Assembly: GCA_946547105.1 (NCBI GenBank)
Contig: CAMNOV010000007.1
Coordinates: forward strand, 1-46,829
Direction of reading: 5' to 3'
DNA from: an uncultured Clostridia bacterium
GTDB taxonomy: Bacteria; Bacillota; Clostridia; Oscillospirales; Oscillospiraceae
Length of the DNA stretch: 46,829 bases
Part shown: positions 1 to 8,971 of the stretch, in pieces
Position numbering within the stretch: the first letter of the stretch is position 1
How the letters are laid out: each line of letters starts with the position of its first letter
The notes under the pieces: generated by a model
The model's database searches: none
What the model saw: only the letters and a program-made list of their open reading frames with translations
Told to the model about the DNA's origin: nothing
Program-made: the position numbers and the translations under genes

Positions 1-1182
<1,182 letters not shown>

Positions 1183-1218
1183 GATTCTATCCTCCAATTT
1201 TATAAAATACAAAAATCA

Positions 1219-1257
1219 GCATCGTTAGCACTCAAAACCTCTGAGTGCTAACGATGC
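1219..1257 (-). promoter_or_regulatory. CIRCE operator (HrcA binding site)
   Basis: The core TTAGCACTC (1225-1233), a 9-base spacer and GAGTGCTAA (1243-1251) match the CIRCE consensus exactly. The inverted repeat extends to 15 bp per arm, from GCATCG at 1219 to CGATGC at 1257. It lies immediately downstream of the groES -10 box, so bound HrcA would block transcription until heat shock. hrcA itself is not in the window. Confidence 0.98.
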
Positions 1258-1259
1258 AT

Positions 1260-1287
1260 ACTATACCACATTTTTCTTTTTTTTCAA
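1260..1287 (-). promoter_or_regulatory. groESL sigma-A promoter
   Basis: On the minus strand, TTGAAA (1287-1282), a 16-base spacer and TATAGT (1265-1260) form a housekeeping promoter. The CIRCE palindrome starts three bases after the -10 box, the usual arrangement in Gram-positive groESL operons. Confidence 0.85.
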
Positions 1288-1339
1288 GCCCTTCCGGTAA
1301 AAAACTGGGGAAAAGAATTTAAACTTTTTGTTACGCCGT

Positions 1340-2278
1340 TCAAGCTTTGGTTTCCGCGGGCTTTTTATCGTCGAAGAAGTGCAGCGTGGCGGGCACGATC
1401 AGCTTCATCGCGCCTGGCACGAGCTTCCAGCGGATGGTATCGGCCATCATGCCCTCGCCGTCGAGGTTGACGACGTCGGGCTTGTCCAGGCGGATATCGA
1501 CCTCGGTGCCGTGCAGATGGGTGATGAACTTCGGCGATTCGTCGGAGCGGCCGGAGGAAAACTTGCCGATCTGAGCGGCCAGCTGGATGAGGTTGACCTT
1601 TTTGACCACGTAGATATCCAGGTCGCCGTCGTCCGGGCGGGCGTTCCGGCTGGGGTTGAAGCCGCCGCCGTAGTAGCGGCCGTTGCAGGCGCAGATCAGC
1701 GTCTGCATGCCGTTGATGCTGACGTCGCCGCAGCGGATGTGCATTTCGGAGGAGATGCCCTTGAAGACGTTGACGATCAGGCTGACGACGTAGCCGCCGA
1801 TGCCGCCGGCGATGGGGATCTTGCTGTACTTGTGCACGCCGGTGCCGACGCGCGCGTCGATGCCGACCGAACAGATATTGTCGCACCAGCGGCCGTTGCA
1901 GTCGATGAGGTCGATCGGATGCTCCCAGCCGTCGAGCAGGGCCTCCAGATCGCGGAAGCAGTCTTTTTCCTCGCCGAACATCCGGCAGAAATCGTTGCCG
2001 GTGCCGGTGGGGAAGGGGGCGGCCGCCACGTTGGGCAGCAGCGCCGCGCCGTTGACGCACTCGTTGAAGGTGCCGTCGCCGCCGCAGGCATAGACCCGCA
2101 GATGATCGCAGAGCTCGGCCTCGGCGCGGATCTTGTCCGCCGCGTCCATCGGGGCCTTCGTTACGTAGATCTCATAGTCGTCGCTGCGCGTCCGGAACGC
2201 CGCCTCGACCTTCTGGCGCACGGCCTCGGTGCTGTCCTTGCCGCCGGCGACGGGATTGACGATAAACAGATGCTTCAT
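1340..2278 (-). CDS. Diacylglycerol/lipid kinase family protein (YegS/BmrU type)
   Basis: ATP-dependent kinase of the diacylglycerol/sphingosine kinase fold, probably phosphorylating a membrane lipid such as diacylglycerol or undecaprenol. The N-terminal FIVNPVAGGK and the nucleotide-binding signature GGDGTFNECVNG (around residue 80) are clear. FPTGTGNDFCR and a C-terminal beta-sandwich follow. At 312 residues it is family-typical. The start at 2278 is chosen over the longer frame (2317) because it follows AGGGGGA and shares an ATGA overlap with the upstream methyltransferase stop, which indicates translational coupling. The lipid substrate cannot be read from sequence. Confidence 0.9.
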   Translation of the reverse strand: MKHLFIVNPVAGGKDSTEAVRQKVEAAFRTRSDDYEIYVTKAPMDAADKIRAEAELCDHLRVYACGGDGTFNECVNGAALLPNVAAAPFPTGTGNDFCRMFGEEKDCFRDLEALLDGWEHPIDLIDCNGRWCDNICSVGIDARVGTGVHKYSKIPIAGGIGGYVVSLIVNVFKGISSEMHIRCGDVSINGMQTLICACNGRYYGGGFNPSRNARPDDGDLDIYVVKKVNLIQLAAQIGKFSSGRSDESPKFITHLHGTEVDIRLDKPDVVNLDGEGMMADTIRWKLVPGAMKLIVPATLHFFDDKKPAETKA

Positions 2279-3402
2279 GTCCGGTTCCCCCTGTTGAGAT
2301 ACATAAAGAGATCGCACTTGATCATGCCGTTGTAGAGCTTGCGCTTTTTGTCGGCCTGGCGGCCGAAGCAGCGCTCAAATTCGGTGTGCGAGGAGAGCAG
2401 ATACAGCTGCCAGTTCTCGGCTTTGGCCCAGGCGGCGCCGAAGGCGCGGTAGAGCCGCTCGGCCTCCTCTTTCTCCATGATGCGCTCGCCGTAGGGCGGG
2501 TTGGTGACGATGACGCCGCGCTCGGTCTTCCGGTCGAAGTTCGTCGCGTCCGCGACCTCAAAGCGCACGCAGTCCAGCACGCCCGCGCGTTTGGCATTCT
2601 CCTCGGCCAGGGCGATGGCCTTCGGGTCGATGTCCGCGCCGAGGATGCGGTAATTGCCGTGGTATTCCCTGTCGCGCGCCGCCTCGCGCTCACGATCGAA
2701 GACCGCCCGGCCGATCACCGGCCAGTCCATCGCGCGGAAGCTGCGGTTGAGGCCGGGCGCGCGGTTTTTCGCGATCAGCGCGGCCTCGATGGGGATCGTG
2801 CCGCTGCCGCAGAAGGGGTCGCAGAAGTCGTCCCGCCCGCGGTAGCGCGAGAGGGTCACCATGGCGGCGGCCATCGTCTCCTTGAGGGGTGCTGCGTTGT
2901 GCGCCGGCCGGTAGCCGCGCTTGTGCAGCCCTTCGCCGGAGGTGTCGAGGCTCAGGGAGACCTGGTCCTTCATGATGGCAAACTGCACCTGATAGCAGGC
3001 GCCGGTCTCGGGGAACCACTCGATCCCGTAGACCGCTTTCAGCCGCTCGACGATGGCCTTCTTGATGATCTTCTGGCAGTCCGATACGGAAAAGAGCTTG
3101 GAATTGAGGCTGTAGCCCTTGACGGGAAAGGCCCCGTCGCGCGGGATGATCGTCTCCCAGGGCAGGGCGCGGGTGCCCTCGAAGAGCTCGTCGAAGCTCA
3201 GCGCCTGAAAGCGGCCCAGCTCCAGCAGCACGCGCTCGCCGATGCGCAGGTTGATGTTCGCGCGGGCGATCGCCTCCGCGCCGCCGCGGAAATTGACGCG
3301 CCCGTTTTCGGCGGCCACGTCCTGCAGCTCCAGCCGCCGCAGTTCGTCGGCGATCGGCCCCTCCAGACCCAGCAGGCAGGGGACGGACAGTGAATAGTTC
3401 AT
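2275..3402 (-). CDS. THUMP-domain class I SAM-dependent RNA methyltransferase (YpsC/RlmL type)
   Basis: Predicted N2-guanine methyltransferase of 23S rRNA, related to B. subtilis YpsC and the N-terminal half of RlmL. The first ~60 residues form a ferredoxin-like domain and a THUMP domain follows (to ~160). The Rossmann methyltransferase domain contains DPFCGSGTIPIEAAL (SAM binding), the acidic GADIDPKAI and the catalytic NPPYGERI, typical of enzymes that methylate exocyclic amines. Its 375 residues match the single-domain YpsC form rather than the fused RlmKL. GGGAGAAG precedes the ATG at 3402. The lipid kinase gene overlaps its stop by four bases. Confidence 0.9.
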   Translation of the reverse strand: MNYSLSVPCLLGLEGPIADELRRLELQDVAAENGRVNFRGGAEAIARANINLRIGERVLLELGRFQALSFDELFEGTRALPWETIIPRDGAFPVKGYSLNSKLFSVSDCQKIIKKAIVERLKAVYGIEWFPETGACYQVQFAIMKDQVSLSLDTSGEGLHKRGYRPAHNAAPLKETMAAAMVTLSRYRGRDDFCDPFCGSGTIPIEAALIAKNRAPGLNRSFRAMDWPVIGRAVFDREREAARDREYHGNYRILGADIDPKAIALAEENAKRAGVLDCVRFEVADATNFDRKTERGVIVTNPPYGERIMEKEEAERLYRAFGAAWAKAENWQLYLLSSHTEFERCFGRQADKKRKLYNGMIKCDLFMYLNRGNRT

Positions 3403-3464
3403 AAGCTTCTCCCAAATTTTTCTTTTGCTTATCTTACAACAAATTTTTGAAGATGTAAAGGCGA

Positions 3465-3493
3465 TTGACGGGACGGGGGAAAAAACGTATAAT
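3465..3493 (+). promoter_or_regulatory. Sigma-A promoter for the SDR gene
   Basis: TTGACG (3465-3470), a 17-base spacer and a perfect TATAAT (3488-3493) lie 33 bases before the start codon. AAGGAGG follows at 3513-3519. Confidence 0.85.
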
Positions 3494-3526
3494 ATGCGGC
3501 AGAAGCCAAAACAAGGAGGATTTCTG

Positions 3527-4318
3527 ATGAATCAGGTCGCCATCGTCACCGGCGGCAGCGGCGGCATCGGCCGCTGCACGGCGCAGGAGCTGCGCAAGTC
3601 CGGCTGCACGGTTTATGAATTTTCCCGGCGCGAAAAGCCCGCAAGAGGCGTCGTCCATCTGACGGCGGACATCACCGACGAGGAGCAGGTCCGCGCGGCC
3701 GTGGCGGAGGTCATCCGCCGCGAGGGCCGGATCGATATCCTGGTCAACAACGCCGGCTTCGGCATTTCCGGCGCGGCGGAGAGCACCGCATCCAAAGACT
3801 CCCACGCCCAGCTGGAGCTGAACCTCTTCGGCATGGATAACGTCACGCGCGCCGTGCTGCCGCATATGCGCGAGCAGCGCAGCGGCCGCATCGTCTGCAT
3901 GAGCTCGATCGCGGGCATCCTGCCGATCCCGTTCCAGCTCTGGTACTCGGTGTCCAAGTCCGCCATCCTCTCCTACGTGCTGGCGCTGCAGAATGAGATC
4001 CGCCCCTACGGCATCTCTGTCTGCGCCATCATGCCCGGCGACATCGCCTCCGGCTTCACCGACGCGCGCGTCAAGTCCGACGCGCTCGACGGCGAATACG
4101 CCGGCCGCATCGCCCGGAGCGTTGCGGTGATGGAGCACGACGAGCGCACCGGCATGAAGCCCGAGGACGCGGGCCGCTTCGTCGCGAAGATCGCCCTGCG
4201 CAGGCGCAGCCGCCCGATGATCGCCATGGGCTTTGCCTACAAGGCCGCGGCCATGGCGGCCAAGCTTTTGCCCCGCCGCTTCTCCAACTGGCTGGTCGGT
4301 CTGATCTACGCCAGATAA
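3527..4318 (+). CDS. Short-chain dehydrogenase/reductase (classical SDR)
   Basis: NAD(P)-dependent oxidoreductase of 263 residues. The Rossmann cofactor loop TGGSGGIGR is at residues 8-16 and NNAGFG follows near residue 80. The catalytic pair is Ser in MSSIAG and Tyr-Lys in YSVSK. The ATG at 3527 is preferred over an in-frame codon at 3425 because it follows AAGGAGG and sits inside the transcript of the promoter just upstream. The C-terminal part (residues 200-263) is basic and includes a hydrophobic AYKAAAMAAKLL stretch, as in lipid- or steroid-type SDRs that touch membranes. The substrate is unknown. The metallopeptidase gene starts three bases after its stop, so the two are co-transcribed. 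Confidence 0.9.
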   Translation: MNQVAIVTGGSGGIGRCTAQELRKSGCTVYEFSRREKPARGVVHLTADITDEEQVRAAVAEVIRREGRIDILVNNAGFGISGAAESTASKDSHAQLELNLFGMDNVTRAVLPHMREQRSGRIVCMSSIAGILPIPFQLWYSVSKSAILSYVLALQNEIRPYGISVCAIMPGDIASGFTDARVKSDALDGEYAGRIARSVAVMEHDERTGMKPEDAGRFVAKIALRRRSRPMIAMGFAYKAAAMAAKLLPRRFSNWLVGLIYAR

Positions 4319-4321
4319 GCC

Positions 4322-5020
4322 GTGCGCCGAAGCATCATCCTGCGCGGGCAGCGCGTGGAGTATGAGCTGGAGCGCAGGCGCGTCCGGCGCGTCAATCTCC
4401 GCATCCGGCCCGACGGCAGCATGCACGTCTCCGCGCCCCGGCTTACGCCGGCGCTCGCGGTGGACGCGCTGCTGATCTCCCGCCAGGACTGGATCCTGGA
4501 AAAGCTGCGCGAGGCCGCGCAGCACAGAGAAGCGGACGAAGACGCCGTCTGGCTCTGGGGCGAAAGGCTGAGCCTTCTCGTCAGGCAGGGCGGCAGGCAC
4601 AGAGCCGCCGTCAGCGGCGATACGCTGGTCCTGACGCTCAAGGACCCGGAGGACGGGGAGGAGCGGCGCCGCGCGCTGGAGGCCTGGCAGAAGAAGCTCT
4701 GCACCGAGCGCGTCACGGCGCTCTGCCGGCAGTATTTCCCGTACTTTGAACGCCGCGGACTGGCCTTTCCTACGCTGAGCTTTCGCCGCATGCGCTCCCG
4801 CTGGGGCAGCTGCCGCCCGCAGAAGGGCGCGCTCACGTTCAACACGCGCCTCGTGGAGCTGCCGCCCGAATGCGCCGACTATGTGGTGGTGCACGAGCTG
4901 GCGCACTTCTGGCAGCCGAACCATTCCGCCGCCTTTTATGCCGAGGTCGCGCGCGTCCTGCCGGACTGGAAAGCCCGCCGGGACAGGATCCGCGCCTGGG
5001 AGACCACCCATCCACTGTAA
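4322..5020 (+). CDS. YgjP-like (DUF45) zinc metallopeptidase domain protein
   Basis: Predicted cytoplasmic zinc-dependent hydrolase of the YgjP/DUF45 family, length 232, normal for the family. The zinc site is HELAHFWQPNHSAAF, supplying the HExxH pair and the third histidine six residues later. RMRSRWGSC, a conserved family motif, precedes it. The start is GTG at 4322, three bases after the SDR stop, in keeping with coupled translation; no strong ribosome binding site of its own is seen. Physiological substrates of this family are not established. Confidence 0.88.
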   Translation: MRRSIILRGQRVEYELERRRVRRVNLRIRPDGSMHVSAPRLTPALAVDALLISRQDWILEKLREAAQHREADEDAVWLWGERLSLLVRQGGRHRAAVSGDTLVLTLKDPEDGEERRRALEAWQKKLCTERVTALCRQYFPYFERRGLAFPTLSFRRMRSRWGSCRPQKGALTFNTRLVELPPECADYVVVHELAHFWQPNHSAAFYAEVARVLPDWKARRDRIRAWETTHPL

Positions 5021-5034
5021 AGGAACCTGTATCC

Positions 5035-5901
5035 ATGAAACGCTTTGTTGCCGCGCTTGTCGCGCTGCTGCTGCTCGGCACGGCGGCTATGGGCTATTTT
5101 GACCTGCCCGGGCTGGAGCCTTTTCCCCGCGTCGCCTCGGCGGAGCCGCTGCCGGAGCCCACGCCCGAGCCGACCCCGGAGCCCACGCCCGAGCCGACCC
5201 CGGAACCGACGCCCGAGCCGACCCCGGAGCCCACGCCTGAGCCGACCCCGGAGCCGACGCCAGAACCGACCCCCGAACCGACGCCGGAGCCGATCGTCGT
5301 CGTCTCCGCAAACACGCGCTGTTACTACATCAAAATCAACGTCGAGGCCAACACGGTCACAGTCTATCGGCTGGACGCCGACGGTGAATTCAGCGTCCCG
5401 ATCAAGGCCATGGTCTGCTCCACCGGGCCGGCCACGCCGACTTCGGGCCTGTATTTTCCCGGCTGGATCTCCGAATGGCGCGCGCTCTTCGGCGGCGTTT
5501 ACGGCCATTATACGACCCACATCGTCGGCAACATCCTCTTCCATTCGGTGCCCTATACCGAGCCCTTCAACCCGGGAAGTCTGGAATACTGGGAGTTTGA
5601 CAAGCTGGGCGAGAGCGCGTCGATGGGCTGCGTGCGTCTGCAGATCGCGGACGCGAAATGGATCTATGATAATCACGACGAGATCGCCGGCATCGAATTC
5701 TACAGCGACCCGGATCCCGGGCCGCTCGGCAAGCCGAGCGCGCCGCTGATCTCGGACAACGAGCGCTGCCGCGGCTGGGATCCCACCGATCCCGATCCGA
5801 ACAATCCCTGGCTGACGGAGGAGATCCCCGAGCAGACCGCCGAGGAGATCCCCCTTGACGAGCCGGAAGAGATCGTCGTCATCGACGGACAGAACGAATA
5901 A
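5035..5901 (+). CDS. Secreted L,D-transpeptidase (YkuD domain) with Pro-Thr-Pro-Glu linker
   Basis: Peptidoglycan cross-linking or modifying enzyme acting outside the membrane. Residues 1-20 form a signal peptide or signal anchor (MKRFVAALVALLLLGTAA). Residues ~38-86 are a run of PTPEP repeats, a rigid wall-spanning linker. The YkuD catalytic domain follows, with His170 in HSVPY and Cys199 in SMGCVRL, the S-x-G-C-x-R signature. An acidic tail (residues ~245-288) ends the protein. The ATG at 5035 lies 14 bases after the preceding stop with AAAGGA upstream; a longer in-frame start inside the preceding gene is rejected because the signal peptide would become internal. A strong terminator follows. 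Confidence 0.92.
   Translation: MKRFVAALVALLLLGTAAMGYFDLPGLEPFPRVASAEPLPEPTPEPTPEPTPEPTPEPTPEPTPEPTPEPTPEPTPEPTPEPTPEPIVVVSANTRCYYIKINVEANTVTVYRLDADGEFSVPIKAMVCSTGPATPTSGLYFPGWISEWRALFGGVYGHYTTHIVGNILFHSVPYTEPFNPGSLEYWEFDKLGESASMGCVRLQIADAKWIYDNHDEIAGIEFYSDPDPGPLGKPSAPLISDNERCRGWDPTDPDPNNPWLTEEIPEQTAEEIPLDEPEEIVVIDGQNE
5149..5296 (+). repeat. In-gene PTPEP-coding tandem repeat
   Basis: About a dozen near-identical 12-base units encoding Pro-Thr-Pro-Glu, varying at third codon positions. This is the linker of the L,D-transpeptidase and a likely site of length variation between strains. Confidence 0.9.
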
Positions 5902-5945
5902 AAACAGCATCCCGGATCCATTCGATCCGGGATGCTGTTTTTTCT
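5901..5945. terminator. Bidirectional rho-independent terminator
   Basis: An 18-bp stem (AACAGCATCCCGGATC arm, loop CATTC) is flanked by A-rich and T-rich tracts. It ends both the L,D-transpeptidase gene and the convergent galT gene. Confidence 0.95.
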
Positions 5946-5951
5946 TTTCTC

Positions 5952-7439
5952 TTATGCCAGCCCGAGCGATTCGGCAAAGCGGCGGAAGGCGGCCTGGCCC
6001 TGCGCGTCGCGCTTGAAGACGCCGGCATCCTCCAGCACCTGCTGGAACACGAGGCCGACCTCGTCCTCCAGGATCTGCCGGACGTTCTGCGCCGTGAACG
6101 TATGGCGCGTTTTCAGCTCGTCCACCCAGTCGGCGTGCTTTTCGAGCATCTCGTCGGCGCGCAGGTCGCTGCCGTCGAGGATCGCGCGGCTGAGCGCCTC
6201 CAGCTCCGTTTTCAGACGGGAGGGGAGCACGGCCAGCCCCATGACCTCGATCAGGCCGATGTTCTCCTTCTTGATGTGGTGGAGTTTGGCGTGCGGATGG
6301 AAGAGACCCAGCGGATGCTCGTCGGTGGTGAGGTTGTTGCGCAGCACCAGATCCAGCTCGTAGTCCTCGCCGCGGCGGCGGGCGATGGGCGTGATGGTGT
6401 TGTGCGGCGTGCCGTCCGTTTCGGCGAAAACGCTCACGCTCTCGTCGCTGTAGCCGCGCCAGGCGTCCAGGATGCGCTCGGCCAGCTCCGCCAGACGCTC
6501 GCGGTCCGCCCCGGTGATGCGGATCACCGACATCGGCCAGCGCACGATACCGGCGCGGATCTCTTCAAAGCCCGCAAAGCGCAGCGGTGTTTCCACCGGC
6601 GCCTTGGCCATGGCGAACTCGTAGTGACCGCCCTGGAAGTGGTCGTGGCTCAGGATCGAGCCGCCCACGATCGGCAGATCGGCGTTGGAGCCGAGGAAAT
6701 AGTGCGGGAAGAGCGTGACGAAGTCCAGCAGGCGGCGGAAGCTGCCCGCGTCGATCTTCATCGGGGTGTGCTGCTTGTTGAAGACGATGCAGTGCTCATT
6801 ATAGTAGACGTAGGGGGAGTACTGCAGGTACCATTCCGCCCCGTCGAGGCGCAGCGGGATCAGGCGCAGATTCTGCCGCGCCGGATGGTTCATGCGCCCG
6901 GCATAGCCCTCGTTGGTCTCGCACAGCTGGCACTGTGGGTAGGCGCTCTGCGGCGCCAGGCGCGCGGCCGCGATGGCGCGGGGATCCTTTTCTGGCTTGG
7001 AGAGGTTGATGGTGATGTCGAGCGGGCCGTAGGCGCCCTCGTAGACCCATTTCTGATCCTTGCGGATGCGGTCGCGGCGGATGTAGTTGGTGTCCATGCT
7101 GAAGCGGTAATACCAATTGGTCGCCGTCTCGGGGCTCATGTCGTAGAGCGCGGCGAAGCCGGCGCGCACCTCGTGCGGAAAGGGCGTCAGCACGCCCATG
7201 AGTTTGGTGTCAAACAGATCGCGGGCGACCGTGTTGTCGTCGATCAGGCCGCGGCGGCAGGCGTCGTCGCACAGCGCCTCCAGGATCTCGGGCAGCTCGG
7301 CCTCGATATAGCCCTCGTCCTCGGCCTCGTCCAGGCCCATGACCTCCAGCAGACGGTTGAAGCAGAAGACCCGGTCCTCCTTCAGGATCAGGCCGGCGTT
7401 GACGGCGTAGTCCAGCAGCGCGTCCAGATAAGCTCTCAT
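5952..7439 (-). CDS. galT: UDP-glucose--hexose-1-phosphate uridylyltransferase (GalT, Gram-positive class)
   Basis: Leloir-pathway enzyme exchanging UMP between UDP-glucose and galactose-1-phosphate. The 495 residues match the long Gram-positive GalT type rather than the ~350-residue E. coli type. Recognisable blocks are NRLLEVMGL near residue 26, NLSKPEKDPR near 165, CQLCETNEGYAGR near 192, and the active-site segment GSILSHDHFQGG with the histidines that carry the uridylyl group. The start at 7439 follows GGAGG; an in-frame ATG five codons upstream lacks a good site. No galK or galE is adjacent. A TTGACA box lies about 50 bases upstream. Confidence 0.95.
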   Translation of the reverse strand: MRAYLDALLDYAVNAGLILKEDRVFCFNRLLEVMGLDEAEDEGYIEAELPEILEALCDDACRRGLIDDNTVARDLFDTKLMGVLTPFPHEVRAGFAALYDMSPETATNWYYRFSMDTNYIRRDRIRKDQKWVYEGAYGPLDITINLSKPEKDPRAIAAARLAPQSAYPQCQLCETNEGYAGRMNHPARQNLRLIPLRLDGAEWYLQYSPYVYYNEHCIVFNKQHTPMKIDAGSFRRLLDFVTLFPHYFLGSNADLPIVGGSILSHDHFQGGHYEFAMAKAPVETPLRFAGFEEIRAGIVRWPMSVIRITGADRERLAELAERILDAWRGYSDESVSVFAETDGTPHNTITPIARRRGEDYELDLVLRNNLTTDEHPLGLFHPHAKLHHIKKENIGLIEVMGLAVLPSRLKTELEALSRAILDGSDLRADEMLEKHADWVDELKTRHTFTAQNVRQILEDEVGLVFQQVLEDAGVFKRDAQGQAAFRRFAESLGLA

Positions 7440-7469
7440 ACGGTGTCCTCCCAAAAATTGATCGATTCA

Positions 7470-7498
7470 AAGGTAACACATCCCGCGGCACTTGTCAA
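7470..7498 (-). promoter_or_regulatory. Possible galT promoter
   Basis: Minus-strand TTGACA (7498-7493), a 17-base spacer and TACCTT (7475-7470). The -35 box is perfect but the -10 box is weak, so the promoter may need an activator or may be misassigned. Confidence 0.45.
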
Positions 7499-7546
7499 TT
7501 TTCATAAAATCAGGAAATCGGCGCATCCTATGGACAGGAAAGACAG

Positions 7547-7987
7547 GTGACAGACATGACGAACGAAGAATACAAAAAATATACCGAGCGGCACGCGCCG
7601 CGCTCCCCGGTGGGCAAGCACCTGCCGTGGGCTTTTCTGATCGGCGGGCTGATCTGCTGCCTGGGGCAGCTTCTGATGAATCTCTATCTCTCGCTCGGCC
7701 TGGACGAAGAGAGCGCTGCGGCGGCGGAGTCGATTTCGCTGGTCTTCCTCGGCGCGCTGCTGACCGGCCTCGGTCTGTATGACAGCATCGCCAGGCACGC
7801 CGGGGCAGGCACGCTGGTGCCGATCACCGGCTTTGCCAATTCCGTCGTCGCGCCGGCGCTGGAATTCAAGACCGAGGGCTTTATCACCGGCACGGCGGTC
7901 AAGATGTTCTCCATCGCAGGGCCGGTCATCGTCTTCGGCATCTCGGCCAGCGTCGTCTACGGGCTGATCCTCTGCCTCATCGGATAA
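7547..7987 (+). CDS. spoVAC: Stage V sporulation protein AC (SpoVAC)
   Basis: Inner-membrane component of the SpoVA channel that moves calcium-dipicolinate into the developing spore. The 146-residue product has a short cytoplasmic head, the family block SPVGKHLPWAFLIGGLICC and about four membrane segments, with the conserved GTLVPITGFANS and APALEFKTEG loops between them. Start is GTG at 7547 (AGGAAAG upstream) or ATG at 7556; the sequence does not decide. spoVAD and spoVAE, its usual partners, are not next to it. This gene is the window's direct evidence that the host forms spores. Confidence 0.93.
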   Translation: MTDMTNEEYKKYTERHAPRSPVGKHLPWAFLIGGLICCLGQLLMNLYLSLGLDEESAAAAESISLVFLGALLTGLGLYDSIARHAGAGTLVPITGFANSVVAPALEFKTEGFITGTAVKMFSIAGPVIVFGISASVVYGLILCLIG

Positions 7988-8034
7988 AAAGGCGGTCGGA
8001 CCGAAGCTTACACCGCTGAAACGACAGCTGTTTT

Positions 8035-8097
8035 GGCTTCCCCTGGAGGGGAAGCTGTCACGGCGCGCCCACCGCAAGCGCCGTGACTGATGAGGTG
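8035..8097 (+). repeat. Dispersed palindromic repeat, copy 1
   Basis: Starts GGCTTCCCC, contains a short palindrome (CTTCCCCTGGAGGGGAAG), then GCTGTC, a variable GC-rich hairpin (CACGGCG...CGCCGTG), and ends ACTGATGAGGTGG. A second copy with the same ends and a different centre lies at 45974-46022. This looks like a non-coding mobile or RNA-folding repeat family. Confidence 0.75.
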
Positions 8098-8125
8098 GAA
8101 ATCAAAACGTCTTTGCGCAAAAGCA

Positions 8126-8158
8126 AAAAAGCAGACCTGAATTTCAGGCCTGCTTTTT
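8126..8158. terminator. Terminator of the zinc-ribbon/DUF1538 operon
   Basis: AAAAAGCAG and CCTGA pair with TCAGG and CTGCTTTTT around a 3-base loop, with one A/C mismatch. T-runs on both strands make it usable from either side. It stands three bases after the stop of the zinc-ribbon gene. Confidence 0.85.
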
Positions 8159-8161
8159 CGT

Positions 8162-8611
8162 TCAGCCGTTGAGCTTTGTGCCGCAGTAGACGCAGAAGCT
8201 GCTTCCCTCGGGCGCTTCCTTGCCGCAGCCGGGGCAGCAGCGGGGCTTGGCCGCCACGGCGGCGAGCTGCGCGCCGCAGCTCGGGCAGAAGGCCGACTGG
8301 GCCGGTACCTCGGTGCCGCACTTGGGGCATTTGGTGATGCCCTTGAGCTGCTTGATCGTCTCCTCGGCCTCCTCAATGCCCTTCAGCAGCTCGCGGATCT
8401 GGGCCATCAGCTCGGGAAACTCGGTGCTTTCTTCTTCGTGGTGCGCCTGGTAATAGCCCTTGCCCAGCTCAAAGCAGCGCTGGGAGATGCCCTTGCGGTT
8501 TTCGGCGATGAGATTGTTCAGGCGGTTGATCTCACCCATGTTTTTCGTCTGCTGGCTGACGCTCTGTCCGGCGTCGGAGAGCTTTTTGCTCAGGTTGTCA
8601 AAGAATGCCAT
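8162..8611 (-). CDS. Coiled-coil double zinc-ribbon protein
   Basis: 149-residue protein of unknown role. Residues 1-95 are helical and rich in heptads, starting MAFFDNLSKKLSDAGQSVSQ. Two zinc ribbons end it, with cysteine pairs CPKC/CPSC and CPGC/CVYC. Proteins of this layout are common in Clostridia beside membrane or secretion genes, without an assigned function. The ATG at 8611 follows AAAGGAG. It lies 33 bases behind the 108-residue gene and before the terminator, as the last gene of the DUF1538 operon. Confidence 0.85.
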   Translation of the reverse strand: MAFFDNLSKKLSDAGQSVSQQTKNMGEINRLNNLIAENRKGISQRCFELGKGYYQAHHEEESTEFPELMAQIRELLKGIEEAEETIKQLKGITKCPKCGTEVPAQSAFCPSCGAQLAAVAAKPRCCPGCGKEAPEGSSFCVYCGTKLNG

Positions 8612-8644
8612 GTCGTTTCTCCTTTCCTTGGCTCAGTCCGGCGC

Positions 8645-8971
8645 TCAGGCCGGCTCGTAGGAGCGGCTGATCTCGTTGCCCTCGGCGTTGAATTCCACGT
8701 CGTCCATCAGCGTGGGGTCGACGCGGCTGCGGCGCTTGATGACCATGCCCTCGCCCTGGTTGTTGAATACATAGATGTAGTAGCCGGGATACAGGGGATC
8801 CGGCTTGCGGAACAGGCCGCTTTCGTTGAGGCGGCAGAATTTCGACCGCCCCTCGGCCGTGTCGAGCAGATCGCCCTTTCCGGTGTAATACAGCTCGTCC
8901 TTGGCGGCCTTCTTTTTAAAGGCCTCCCAGTCCTCGTCGCTGACCTTGTTGACGTCATTCGGCTGGATCAT
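8645..8971 (-). CDS. Conserved-looking hypothetical protein, 108 residues
   Basis: I do not recognise the family. The protein is hydrophilic, with no signal peptide or membrane segment. It starts MIQPNDVNKVSDEDWEAF and has a helical N-terminus, an aromatic middle (PLYPGYYIYVFN) and a beta-rich end. Its start overlaps the stop of the PII-like gene by 17 bases, so it is translated from the same mRNA, and an AGGAGGG site lies before it. Context suggests an accessory of the DUF1538/PII system; this is inference only. Confidence 0.75.
   Translation of the reverse strand: MIQPNDVNKVSDEDWEAFKKKAAKDELYYTGKGDLLDTAEGRSKFCRLNESGLFRKPDPLYPGYYIYVFNNQGEGMVIKRRSRVDPTLMDDVEFNAEGNEISRSYEPA

Noticed and set aside
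3434..5011. A 525-codon minus-strand frame opposite the SDR and metallopeptidase genes.
   Set aside because: Antisense to two genes with recognisable catalytic motifs and a promoter; no ribosome site and low-complexity Arg/Ala/Gly composition.
4870..5034. A longer L,D-transpeptidase start inside the metallopeptidase gene.
   Set aside because: It would overlap the upstream gene by 150 bases and bury a clear signal peptide.
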